DNA of 7,511 nucleotides from CAXBID01 sp963975495. Its GTDB lineage: Bacteria > Bacteroidota > Bacteroidia > Flavobacteriales > Flavobacteriaceae. The translations under genes were made by a program, and so were the position numbers. Where the stretch lies: contig CAXBID010000184.1 of assembly GCA_963975495.1 (NCBI GenBank), positions 1 through 7,511 on the forward strand. Reading direction: 5' to 3'. Shown here piece by piece: positions 1 through 6,187 of the stretch; the first letter of the stretch is position 1; each line of letters starts with the position of its first letter. The notes below the pieces were generated by a model. It was not told the origin of the DNA. It saw nothing but the letters and a program-made list of their open reading frames with translations, and ran no database searches.

Positions 1-53
1 TTAGAATGCTTCGCTTTATTTTTAGTGTTTTTATCACGTCCTGTTTTAGCCAT
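1..53 (-). CDS. N-terminal fragment of an unrecognised basic protein, cut by the window edge
   Basis: An ATG (51-53 on the plus strand as CAT) opens a frame that stays open to the window edge and reads MAKTGRDKNTKNKAKHS, rich in Lys, Arg and Asn. Its strong Shine-Dalgarno sequence is the main reason to accept it as a real start. It lies 54 bp downstream of the mscL stop on the same strand, so it could share the mscL transcript. I do not recognise the family from 17 residues. A basic, nucleic-acid-binding or ribosome-associated small protein would fit the composition, but that is a guess. In other flavobacteria mscL is often followed by asd, and this N-terminus does not resemble Asd. Confidence 0.55.
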   Translation of the reverse strand, partial: MAKTGRDKNTKNKAKHS

Positions 54-57
54 AATT

Positions 58-64
58 CCTCCCT
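58..64 (-). promoter_or_regulatory. Strong Shine-Dalgarno sequence before the edge gene
   Basis: On the minus strand AGGGAGG sits four bases (AATT) before the ATG at 53. A second purine run, GGAGGG, lies about 12 bases further upstream. Bacteroidota genes usually lack a Shine-Dalgarno sequence, and none of the other starts in this window has one this good, so it both supports the start and is unusual here. Confidence 0.6.
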
Positions 65-107
65 AAATCCCTCCAAAGGAAGAACTTTTTTTTAAAGTTA
101 TATTAAT

Positions 108-554
108 TTATTTACTCTTTAATAAGCTATTTTGCTCCTCCATAAGGTCCGTAAGCTTAGAAAGTAATTCTATATCCTTTGGTGTTGCAACTGTTTTATC
201 TTTGGAGTCCTGAGATCTATTTTTCAACCTATTCATAAACTTAACTACAATAAATACGGTAAACCCAATGATTAAAAAATCCAGTAAAGCTTCACCTAAA
301 GCACCGTAACCAATAGCAACCTCATCAGTTATAATTGCTCCTGTTGCATCTGTTACAGCATCTCTTAACATAATACGCTTATGTGCAAAATTAACACCAT
401 CTGTAAGTAACGATAATGGTGGCAAAAACACTTTTTTCACAATAACATCAATCACCTTATTAAATGATGCTCCAATAATGATACCTATTGCCATATCCAT
501 CATATTACCTTTTACAGCAAATTCTTTAAATTCCTTAAATAGTTTCATACTCAT
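108..554 (-). CDS. mscL: Large-conductance mechanosensitive channel MscL
   Basis: The 148-residue product matches the MscL family along its length. MscL forms a homopentameric inner-membrane pore that opens under membrane tension and releases solutes on hypo-osmotic shock. Visible landmarks are the N-terminal amphipathic helix (KEFKEFAVKGN, residues 7-17), the pore-lining first membrane helix with the glycine/alanine-rich gate (MAIGIIIGASFNKV, 21-34), the PPLSLL segment at 45-50, a periplasmic loop to about 82, the second membrane helix (about 83-107), and a charged cytoplasmic C-terminal helix (about 124-148). The periplasmic loop is slightly longer than in E. coli MscL and the total length is normal. 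The start could be Met1 or Met3 (552-554 or 546-548 on the plus strand); Met1 is kept because a -7 element lies 17 bp upstream. It is divergent from the SatD-family gene. Confidence 0.96.
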   Translation of the reverse strand: MSMKLFKEFKEFAVKGNMMDMAIGIIIGASFNKVIDVIVKKVFLPPLSLLTDGVNFAHKRIMLRDAVTDATGAIITDEVAIGYGALGEALLDFLIIGFTVFIVVKFMNRLKNRSQDSKDKTVATPKDIELLSKLTDLMEEQNSLLKSK

Positions 555-570
555 TTATTTTTTCGAATTG

Positions 571-578
571 CAAAGATA
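571..578 (-). promoter_or_regulatory. Putative mscL promoter, -7 element
   Basis: The minus strand reads TATCTTTG, an exact match to the Bacteroidota -7 consensus TAnnTTTG, ending 16 bases before the mscL ATG. I do not see a convincing -33 TTG at 17-23 bp spacing; the nearest TTG is about 29 bp upstream, so only the -7 box is claimed. Confidence 0.45.
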
Positions 579-653
579 TTAAGTTTATCTTTTTTAAGTT
601 TTTAAATCAACTTTGTTTTTAGGAAGTTATTTTTGATGATTACCTCACTTAGC

Positions 654-744
654 GATATTTTTAATTATTAGTTTAATTAATGATATTTATAATTATTAGC
701 TTTAAAACTAATATTTATAATTATTAGCTTAAAAACTAATAATT
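654..744 (+). repeat. 28-bp tandem repeat with overlapping inverted repeat, upstream of the SatD promoter
   Basis: Three head-to-tail copies with a 28-bp period start at 654, 682 and 710. By eye copies 2 and 3 agree at 26 of 28 positions and copies 1 and 2 at 22 of 28. Each contains the core AATTATTAG. The last core (719-727) forms a perfect 9-bp inverted repeat with CTAATAATT (736-744), with 8 bases (728-735) between them. The right arm runs into the TTTTG at 743-747 proposed as the -33 element of the next promoter. The placement suits an operator, though a simple AT-rich expansion is possible. Confidence 0.75.
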
Positions 745-775
745 TTGGTAATTCAAATAAAATTTCATAGTTTTG
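743..775 (+). promoter_or_regulatory. Putative promoter of the SatD-DUF3307 operon
   Basis: TTTTG (743-747) followed after 20 bases by TAGTTTTG (768-775) fits the Bacteroidota sigma consensus TTTG-N19-21-TAnnTTTG. The ATG at 797 is 21 bases beyond the -7 box, leaving a short leader without a Shine-Dalgarno sequence. A second TAnnTTTG match (TAATTTTG, 740-747) overlaps the proposed -33 element and may be coincidental. Confidence 0.6.
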
Positions 776-796
776 AATATCGATTTTTAATAAATT

Positions 797-1396
797 ATGA
801 CTAGCGTAATAACAGGTGATATTATAAATTCTCAAAAAAGTTATCCAGAAAGGTGGTTAGAAGGGTTAAAGTCAATTTTAAACCATTATGGTACTACACC
901 TTCACAATGGGAAATATATAGAGGTGACAGTTTCCAATTGGAAGTCCAACCAAAGCTTGCACTTGAGGCCTGCATTTTAATTAAAGCTACTATAAAACAA
1001 TTTGAAGATATAGATGTTAGACTCGCTATTGGTTTGGGTGATAAAAATTATGATTCAGATAAAATCACGGAATCAAACGGAAGTGCGTTTGTAAATTCAG
1101 GCGAGTGTTTTGAAAATCTAAAAAAAACAACGCTGGCTATAAAATCATCTTTTGAAGCTTTTGACACACCTTTAAACATTATGCTAGATCTTGCACAATT
1201 AACTATAAATAATTGGTCTAGCACTTCTGCAAATCTTATAAAAATAGTATTGGAAAATCCTGATTTAAATCAAAATCAGATAGCAGAAATTCTGGAAAAA
1301 ACTCAAGGCAACATCAGTCAAGGTCTTAAACGTGCCGGTTTTGATGAAATTCAAAAATTACTAAACTATTACAAAGCCCAAGTTAAAACCTTATGA
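797..1396 (+). CDS. SatD-family protein: cyclase-like motifs plus C-terminal helix-turn-helix
   Basis: The 199-residue cytosolic protein fits the SatD family, named after a gene of the Streptococcus mutans secretion and acid tolerance operon; the biochemical role is unknown. Visible landmarks are VITGDIINSQK at 4-14, a second GD pair in YRGDSFQLEV (41-50), VRLAIGLGDK (74-83), and GSAFVNSGECFENL (95-108). Their order and spacing resemble the metal-binding DI, the GD turn, the R-x-GI-x-G strand and the VN-x-A-x-R-L helix of class III nucleotidyl cyclases. That resemblance is my own motif reading and may indicate only a shared fold. Residues 158-192 (NQNQIAEIL, then GNISQGLKRAGFDEI) look like a helix-turn-helix, so DNA binding or autoregulation is possible. 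Its stop overlaps the start of the DUF3307 gene by four bases (ATGA), implying translational coupling. The ATG at 797 is the first in frame after the promoter and places the GDI motif at the usual N-terminal position. Confidence 0.85.
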   Translation: MTSVITGDIINSQKSYPERWLEGLKSILNHYGTTPSQWEIYRGDSFQLEVQPKLALEACILIKATIKQFEDIDVRLAIGLGDKNYDSDKITESNGSAFVNSGECFENLKKTTLAIKSSFEAFDTPLNIMLDLAQLTINNWSSTSANLIKIVLENPDLNQNQIAEILEKTQGNISQGLKRAGFDEIQKLLNYYKAQVKTL

Positions 1397-2115
1397 TTAC
1401 ACTTTTTATAAAACTAGCTTTAGCCCACTTTATTGGTGATTTTTTGTTGCAACCCCAAAAATGGGTACTGCATAAAGAAACCCATAAACACAAATCGAGG
1501 TTTTTATACTGGCATATTTTAGTACATTTATGTGCCTTGATATTGGTGCTGCAATTCAACTTTAAATACTGGTTAGGGATTTTGATGATTGTAGTTTCCC
1601 ACTACATTATTGATGTTATAAAACTGTACTTAAAACCTAGAGTAAACAATAGATGGTTGTTTGGTTTTGATCAATTGGCACATTTTATAATCATCGCATG
1701 GGTTGTAAAAATTTATTATCCTTATGAGTTTAATGTGGATACTTTTTTTGAAGTTAAAACACTATTATTTGTAACAGGAATTTTAGGTGTCACCAAAGTG
1801 TCATCAATCATCATGAAAACAATTATATCTAAATGGGATTTAAAGGAATACACCGAAGAAGCCTCATTAGAAAACGCAGGTGCCTATATTGGGATGTTGG
1901 AACGCCTTTTTGTATTTGCTTTCATCATTACTAACCATTGGGAAGGTGTTGGCTTTTTAATTGCAGCAAAATCGGTGTTTCGGTTTGGAGATTTATCAAA
2001 GGCTAAAGACCGAAAACTTACCGAATATATTTTAATCGGAACGCTTTTAAGCTTCGGTTTGGGTATTATTTTCGGATTGGGTTATGAATATATTTTGGCG
2101 TTAATTGAAAAATAA
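1393..2115 (+). CDS. DUF3307-family polytopic membrane protein
   Basis: The 240-residue product is strongly hydrophobic, with about six or seven membrane segments (roughly 5-20, 38-54, 60-80, 94-110, 122-145, 172-192, 212-236). It fits the DUF3307 family, of unknown function, commonly encoded beside satD. Polar residues within or next to the helices form a pattern: H12-x3-D16-x3-Q20, H41-x3-H45, H70-x3-D74-x2-K77, D93-Q94-x2-H97, and later E160 and E170-R171. Such His/Asp sets recall intramembrane metal-dependent hydrolases such as the YdjM type, but no such activity is established for this family. The ATG overlaps the SatD stop codon (ATGA, 1393-1396), so the two proteins are probably made together. 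The gene ends in a convergent gap with structured repeats. Confidence 0.85.
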   Translation: MITLFIKLALAHFIGDFLLQPQKWVLHKETHKHKSRFLYWHILVHLCALILVLQFNFKYWLGILMIVVSHYIIDVIKLYLKPRVNNRWLFGFDQLAHFIIIAWVVKIYYPYEFNVDTFFEVKTLLFVTGILGVTKVSSIIMKTIISKWDLKEYTEEASLENAGAYIGMLERLFVFAFIITNHWEGVGFLIAAKSVFRFGDLSKAKDRKLTEYILIGTLLSFGLGIIFGLGYEYILALIEK

Positions 2116-2125
2116 AATAATTTTA

Positions 2126-2279
2126 GCGTTACCCTAAAAAGGGTCGGGCTATCCACTATATCTTTTGTTTTTGTCATTCCTGCGAAGGCAGGAATCCATT
2201 TATAAATAATTTGCTTCTCTAAAAAGTTTCTTCCTCATTAACTAAAAAAACAAAAGGATGCCGTTTCTATCCCTAACGC
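2126..2279 (+). repeat. Composite nested inverted-repeat element
   Basis: The outer arms GCGTTA (2126-2131) and TAACGC (2274-2279) enclose further paired segments. ACCCT/AGGGT (2131-2135, 2140-2144) closes an AAAA loop. GGCTATCC (2147-2154) can pair with GGATGCC (2256-2262) with one bulged T. CTTTTGTTTTT (2162-2172) pairs perfectly with AAAAACAAAAG (2246-2256). The 73-bp payload between these last arms (2173-2245) begins with another palindrome. Together this folds on paper into a branched cruciform. Similar blocks (GGGTCGGGCTATCC, then GGATGCCG, then ATCCCTAACGC) look familiar to me as dispersed intergenic repeats of Flavobacteriaceae, a recollection not checked here. It occupies most of the gap between the two convergent genes and could end transcription or act as a small non-autonomous mobile repeat. 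Confidence 0.65.
2176..2195. repeat. Short REP-like palindrome nested in the composite element
   Basis: ATTCCTGC (2176-2183) and GCAGGAAT (2188-2195) form a perfect 8-bp inverted repeat around GAAG. With its flanks (GTC before, CCA after) it resembles a dispersed palindrome seen in many bacterial genomes. It starts three bases after the end of the left arm of the surrounding element, as if inserted in its loop. Confidence 0.65.
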
Positions 2280-2351
2280 GGGCTTGCCGTAAGGTTGTTT
2301 TCTCTAAACAAAGTGTGGGTACATGGCAAAAGTTAAAAATATAAATATTTC

Positions 2352-2384
2352 AGACCCTTCAGGTTTTTAAAACCTGAAGGGTCT
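2352..2384. terminator. Perfect 33-bp palindrome, possible bidirectional terminator
   Basis: The arms 2352-2367 (AGACCCTTCAGGTTTT) and 2369-2384 are perfectly complementary over 16 bp, separated by a single T. In RNA the central T/A bases would open into a small loop over a stem with a GC-rich half. It lies 25 bp after the stop of the minus-strand gene at 2410 and 236 bp after the plus-strand stop at 2115, a position suited to ending both transcripts. Neither side has a clean U-tract, so termination is plausible rather than shown. It also resembles the AGGTTTTTAAAACCT-type dispersed palindromes of flavobacteria. Confidence 0.55.
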
Positions 2385-2409
2385 TGATTTCATTACACTT
2401 AATTAAAAA

Positions 2410-2823
2410 TTAATTATTAAGAACGGTAATAATTGACTCATAAAACCTAGGCGTTTTACCCCAAGAATAAAACCCTCTTTCTTTCCATGAAATAGAATCT
2501 TGAATATTTTTTGGGATAATTTTTAAAGCACTATCATGCAGATATAATTTTATATTGGCATCTTCAATAAAAGCAATATATAAGTCTTTATCTATGTATT
2601 TCTTATCTATGGTAAACCTTCCCTTTAATTGAACTTTAATCATTTCACCATTAGAAATATGAACAGAAATAAAATCGGCTCCTTGCCAATCATCATTTAA
2701 ACGCATTGAATTAAATCCATAATTTGCCAAAGCTGATGCTACTTTATGAAAATTATAATTCTCTTTCTGTCTTGAATTTAATTTAGAATATTCAATTTTA
2801 GAGAACTGTTTAGTAAATATCAT
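2410..2823 (-). CDS. Uncharacterised small protein with PD-(D/E)XK-like nuclease motif
   Basis: The product has 137 residues with no signal peptide or membrane segment. I recognise it as one of a group of flavobacterial hypothetical proteins sharing LNxRQxENYNF, the DDWQGADFI block and VQLKGR; no function is known to me. The pattern is that of a PD-(D/E)XK fold: an N-terminal helix with E21, then D50 in WQGADFI (46-52), about 14 residues, then V64-Q65-L66-K67, the Q-x-K variant of the (D/E)-x-K motif, each followed by strand-like sequence (DLYIAFIED, 80-88). A nuclease or nuclease-derived DNA-binding role is therefore inferred. The start at 2823 is 11 bp after the ccsBA stop on the same strand with no room for a promoter, so it is probably cotranscribed as the distal gene. 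Its position says nothing clear about a link with cytochrome c assembly. Confidence 0.8.
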   Translation of the reverse strand: MIFTKQFSKIEYSKLNSRQKENYNFHKVASALANYGFNSMRLNDDWQGADFISVHISNGEMIKVQLKGRFTIDKKYIDKDLYIAFIEDANIKLYLHDSALKIIPKNIQDSISWKERGFYSWGKTPRFYESIITVLNN

Positions 2824-2834
2824 ATAGACAGGTA

Positions 2835-5800
2835 TTACTTCTTATAAAACTTAGCATAACCACGATAACCAAAAAATCCTATAATAGCTACAATAGCAAA
2901 AGCAATACCTATAAATTTAACACTCACAATTTGGTCGCCACTTGCGTAACTATGCAATCCTGCTAAGTAGAAATTCACGCCAAAATAGGTCATCATTATA
3001 CTTGCAAAAGCTACAATAGACAGCAAGTTAAACAGCCATCGGCCTCTTAATCCTGGAATTAATCGTGTGTGCAACACAAAAGCATAAACCATAATACTTA
3101 TTAATGCCCAGGTTTCTTTTGGGTCCCAACCCCAATAGCGCCCCCAACTTTCATTGGCCCACATACCGCCTAAAAAGTTTCCGATGGTAAGCATAACCAA
3201 ACCAACGGTAAGTGCCATTTCTGTTATTATAGTAAGCTCTTTTATATTTAAATCCATTTTTAACTTATTCTTTTTAGTTGTAAAAGCCATTAAAAATAAA
3301 GATACTACCCCTAAAATCATTCCCAAGGTAAATGGCCCATAACTTGCTACAATTACCGCCACGTGAATCATGAGCCAATAACTATTCAATACAGGTTGTA
3401 GGTTTGCAATGGCAGGATCCATCCAATTCCAATGCGCAATCATTAAAATCATAGCTGTTACAAAAGCGGTTGAAGCAATGGTTAAATCACTTTTTCTTCC
3501 AAAAGCTAATCCAAAAAACATAGTTGCCCATGCTACATAAATCATGGACTCGTAAGCATCACTCCAGGGCGCATGTCCAGAAATATACCAACGCACAATC
3601 AAGCCAGCGGTATGTAGCACAAACAACCCAACTATAATCCATTTAAATACAGTAACAGATATATTTAAGGCCTTACTTTTATCATTAAAAATTTGAAAAA
3701 TTAATAAAACAAATAACAACGTACCTGCATATAAATACCAACTAAAAAGCTTTTTAAAGATGTCGTATTTATTGTAAAGCACTTCGGTATGTACTTTATC
3801 ATCACTTAACATAACATCGCTACCGTATTTGTGCTGTGTTTTTTTAAATGCATTTAAAAGCTTAGAGGCTTGAGAAAAATCGCCAGTTTGTTTCGCTTGG
3901 TTTAATGTGTACAAATACACTCCAAAACCGTTTTTTATAAAATTGGCATAAAGTGAATCTTGAATTTGAATTTTATTCTTTCTATAATCAAAAGTTGAAA
4001 TCCATTTATTATTATCATCATTTGGTATAGGAAATATTTTTAACGACATGCCTTCAACTGCATTAAACAATAAATTAACACGTTGGTCGGCTTCTTTAAA
4101 CTCTTTCTGAAAACCATTTGGCACTTGGGCTTTATAAGCTTCTTCCAAATATGGTGCTAATTTGTATTCGCCCCTATTATTAAAAAAATCTGCAAGCGTA
4201 GCGTATTTATCTTCTTTATGAACTCCGATAAGGCTCCGTATGGAGTCCGCTTTTTTCTTGGCCAGATAAATAATGGGGACATTGTACCAAAGTTGCTGGC
4301 TTTCTTGAATGGATAAAAACACCTGATTGGCATCAAACCCTTCATAAGTATCACTTTTACTTAATTTACGAAGCATTTCTGAAGCATAGGTATTTACTGG
4401 CATCATCCGCCCACCAAGGTCCTGAATTACCAAATGTCCAAATTCATCAGCATGTGCCTTGGGCGTAATATTGGCTTTTAATACAGAATCAATTTGTGAT
4501 TTATTAGGTTTTAAATGGTCATGACCATCGTTTGCTGAATGTTGCTCTTGAGAAAACGTATTCAAACCAAAACAAAGTAATAAGACTGCAAATAATTTCG
4601 CTTTTTTCGCTTTAATCTTTTCAAGCTGACGTTTTAAATCGCCGAAACGAGACCCTTTTACAAAAAGAATAAGCATTAAACCTAAATACAATAAAATATA
4701 ACCGATGTAAGTAATTAAGGTGCCCCAATAATCATGGTTTACAGATAGAATGGAGCCTTTTTCATCGGGATCAAAACTCGATTGGAAAAAGCGATAACCG
4801 CGATGATCTAAAATATTATTCATAAATATTTTATAATCATAGTTGCCTTCTTGCTCATCTATAACAGTAACTTCACTTGAATAAGCTGAATATCCTTTTT
4901 CTGTTCCCGGATAACGTTCTGCTTCAAAATCATTTAACTTAATGGAGAATGGCAATTCTAAAACTTTTGAGCCGTATTTAAAAGCAAAATCCAATCCGCC
5001 TACTTCAACTTCTTTAAATGCATTATTTATGCCCTTGCCACCTAATAATCCAACGGTTTTGGTTTCTCCGCCTGTAGTTATTTTTAATTTTAGTCCATCG
5101 GAATCATTCTTTAGTATTCTGGATTTTTGAACAATATCAAAAACACCTTTAACAACTGGCTTTGGAAATACCACTTGTATATTCCCTTCAATGTTGTAAA
5201 GTGAACGCAACGCTAAAGGTTGAATACTATCCTTTTCCAACTTGCCTCTAGCTTGGGTAGCCATAGTCGTATACTCACCTTCAAAAGGAGATTTAATACT
5301 AAGCGAATCGCCTTGGAATGTAATATTTATGGCACCAGGTGTTGGTTTATTAAGCGCAAATAATACATTATGTATGCTTTGTACTTCGCCAACTTTTAAA
5401 AAGTGATTATGTGCACCACTTCCTCCGCCTTCAACCATTTTTAGGTATTCCTCACCATTTTCGTCAGGTATAATATCTTCTTCCGCGCCAGCAATAAAGT
5501 TTTCTAGTTCAATGGTTATAGGTTTATTATTATAATCGGTTTCAATTTTAAAATCGTTGTCCAATCGTGCTGAAAAATCAACTTCACTTTCTAAAATTCG
5601 TCTTTGTGCTACACCATTAACAACATAATCACCATCAATAAAAGTAGTTACATAGGTTTTTTGAGAATAAAAAGTGTTTTCAGTTTCACCTTCACGAATA
5701 GCCATCATACCTTCAAAGCTTACATATCTTGTAATAAATGCTCCTAATAGAATAAAAATAAATGCCAAATGAAAGGTTAAGGTAGCCCACTTTTCCTTTT

Positions 5801-6026
5801 TATAAAGTCGGAACCTGAAAATATTTCCTGTAAAATTGATTACAAAAAACACCATGATAGCTTCAAACCACCACGCATTATAAATTAGAGTTCTGGTGTA
5901 AGGTGTTGGCGATGTTTCTTGTCCTGCATCTAAAAATGTACCCGTTGCCATAGCAGCAGCAAAGGCGATAAACAAAAAAGCAGTAAGGCGTGTGGAAAAG
6001 AGAATTTTAGCGAGTTTTTCTTGCAT
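2835..6026 (-). CDS. ccsBA: Fused cytochrome c synthetase CcsBA (System II, ResB-ResC fusion)
   Basis: The 1063-residue inner-membrane protein exports haem and attaches it to CXXCH motifs of periplasmic apocytochromes c. The CcsB/ResB half has membrane helices near 13-32, 52-70 and 81-100, a large periplasmic domain (about 101-431) and a helix at 432-456. A cytosolic basic loop and a hydrophobic stretch at 477-491 lead to a second periplasmic domain (about 493-755), then the multi-helix CcsA/ResC part. The haem-handling tryptophan-rich WWD motif is ANESWGRYWGWDPKETW (957-973). Likely haem ligands are H86 (TM-His1), H888 (P-His1), H986 (TM-His2) and H1025 (P-His2). The spacings 888-986 (98) and 986-1025 (39) closely match my recollection of Helicobacter hepaticus CcsBA (H761, H858, H897; H77 for TM-His1). 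The frame is uninterrupted and the length is normal for Bacteroidota. The small gene at 2823 follows 11 bp downstream; a truncated globin gene lies upstream. Confidence 0.95.
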   Translation of the reverse strand: MQEKLAKILFSTRLTAFLFIAFAAAMATGTFLDAGQETSPTPYTRTLIYNAWWFEAIMVFFVINFTGNIFRFRLYKKEKWATLTFHLAFIFILLGAFITRYVSFEGMMAIREGETENTFYSQKTYVTTFIDGDYVVNGVAQRRILESEVDFSARLDNDFKIETDYNNKPITIELENFIAGAEEDIIPDENGEEYLKMVEGGGSGAHNHFLKVGEVQSIHNVLFALNKPTPGAINITFQGDSLSIKSPFEGEYTTMATQARGKLEKDSIQPLALRSLYNIEGNIQVVFPKPVVKGVFDIVQKSRILKNDSDGLKLKITTGGETKTVGLLGGKGINNAFKEVEVGGLDFAFKYGSKVLELPFSIKLNDFEAERYPGTEKGYSAYSSEVTVIDEQEGNYDYKIFMNNILDHRGYRFFQSSFDPDEKGSILSVNHDYWGTLITYIGYILLYLGLMLILFVKGSRFGDLKRQLEKIKAKKAKLFAVLLLCFGLNTFSQEQHSANDGHDHLKPNKSQIDSVLKANITPKAHADEFGHLVIQDLGGRMMPVNTYASEMLRKLSKSDTYEGFDANQVFLSIQESQQLWYNVPIIYLAKKKADSIRSLIGVHKEDKYATLADFFNNRGEYKLAPYLEEAYKAQVPNGFQKEFKEADQRVNLLFNAVEGMSLKIFPIPNDDNNKWISTFDYRKNKIQIQDSLYANFIKNGFGVYLYTLNQAKQTGDFSQASKLLNAFKKTQHKYGSDVMLSDDKVHTEVLYNKYDIFKKLFSWYLYAGTLLFVLLIFQIFNDKSKALNISVTVFKWIIVGLFVLHTAGLIVRWYISGHAPWSDAYESMIYVAWATMFFGLAFGRKSDLTIASTAFVTAMILMIAHWNWMDPAIANLQPVLNSYWLMIHVAVIVASYGPFTLGMILGVVSLFLMAFTTKKNKLKMDLNIKELTIITEMALTVGLVMLTIGNFLGGMWANESWGRYWGWDPKETWALISIMVYAFVLHTRLIPGLRGRWLFNLLSIVAFASIMMTYFGVNFYLAGLHSYASGDQIVSVKFIGIAFAIVAIIGFFGYRGYAKFYKK

Positions 6027-6051
6027 AATAATTGCCCGTTTAAAGGTTGTG

Positions 6052-6059
6052 CAAATTTA
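6052..6059 (-). promoter_or_regulatory. Putative ccsBA promoter, -7 element
   Basis: The minus strand reads TAAATTTG, matching TAnnTTTG, 25 bases before the ccsBA ATG. No clear TTG lies at the expected -33 distance, so this is a partial match. It would let ccsBA be transcribed independently of the upstream globin gene, from which it is separated by 224 bp of repeat-bearing DNA. Confidence 0.4.
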
Positions 6060-6157
6060 AGGATTAAAGTTTATTTTTGAATGTTAAAGTTTAATTAAAA
6101 AACGAAAGATAGAAGACCAATGACGCATGATTATAATACCCCTTGTTAACATTTTAT

Positions 6158-6173
6158 CGCTAAGGCGCAAAGT
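6158..6173 (+). repeat. Degenerate CGCAAAGN 8-mer repeat, two copies
   Basis: CGCTAAGG followed directly by CGCAAAGT gives two 8-bp units of the same type as the three clean units at 6681-6704. The two groups bracket the globin gene in the same orientation. The rest of the 6027-6187 gap shows only AT-rich DNA apart from the ccsBA -7 box. Confidence 0.5.
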
Positions 6174-6187
6174 TATTGGGGCTGCTA

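Noticed and set aside
83..99. AACTTT/AAAGTT inverted repeat after mscL as an intrinsic terminator
   Set aside because: The stem is six A/T-rich pairs and, in the mscL direction, is followed by a purine-rich ribosome binding region and not a U-tract.
3154..3342. Open frame of 62 codons on the plus strand inside ccsBA
   Set aside because: It lies antisense to the conserved CcsA domain, resembles no family and has no promoter or ribosome binding site.
4157..4354. Open frame of 65 codons in another frame of the minus strand inside ccsBA
   Set aside because: It is fully contained in the uninterrupted ccsBA frame and shows no recognisable motifs.
4942..5130. Open frame of 62 codons on the plus strand inside ccsBA
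   Set aside because: It is antisense to the CcsB periplasmic domain, with low-complexity Ser/Pro composition typical of a shadow frame.
2835..6026. Possibility that the 1063-residue ccsBA frame is an assembly artefact joining two genes
   Set aside because: Fused CcsBA is the usual form in Bacteroidota, the frame is continuous, and the haem-ligand spacing fits a functional fused enzyme.
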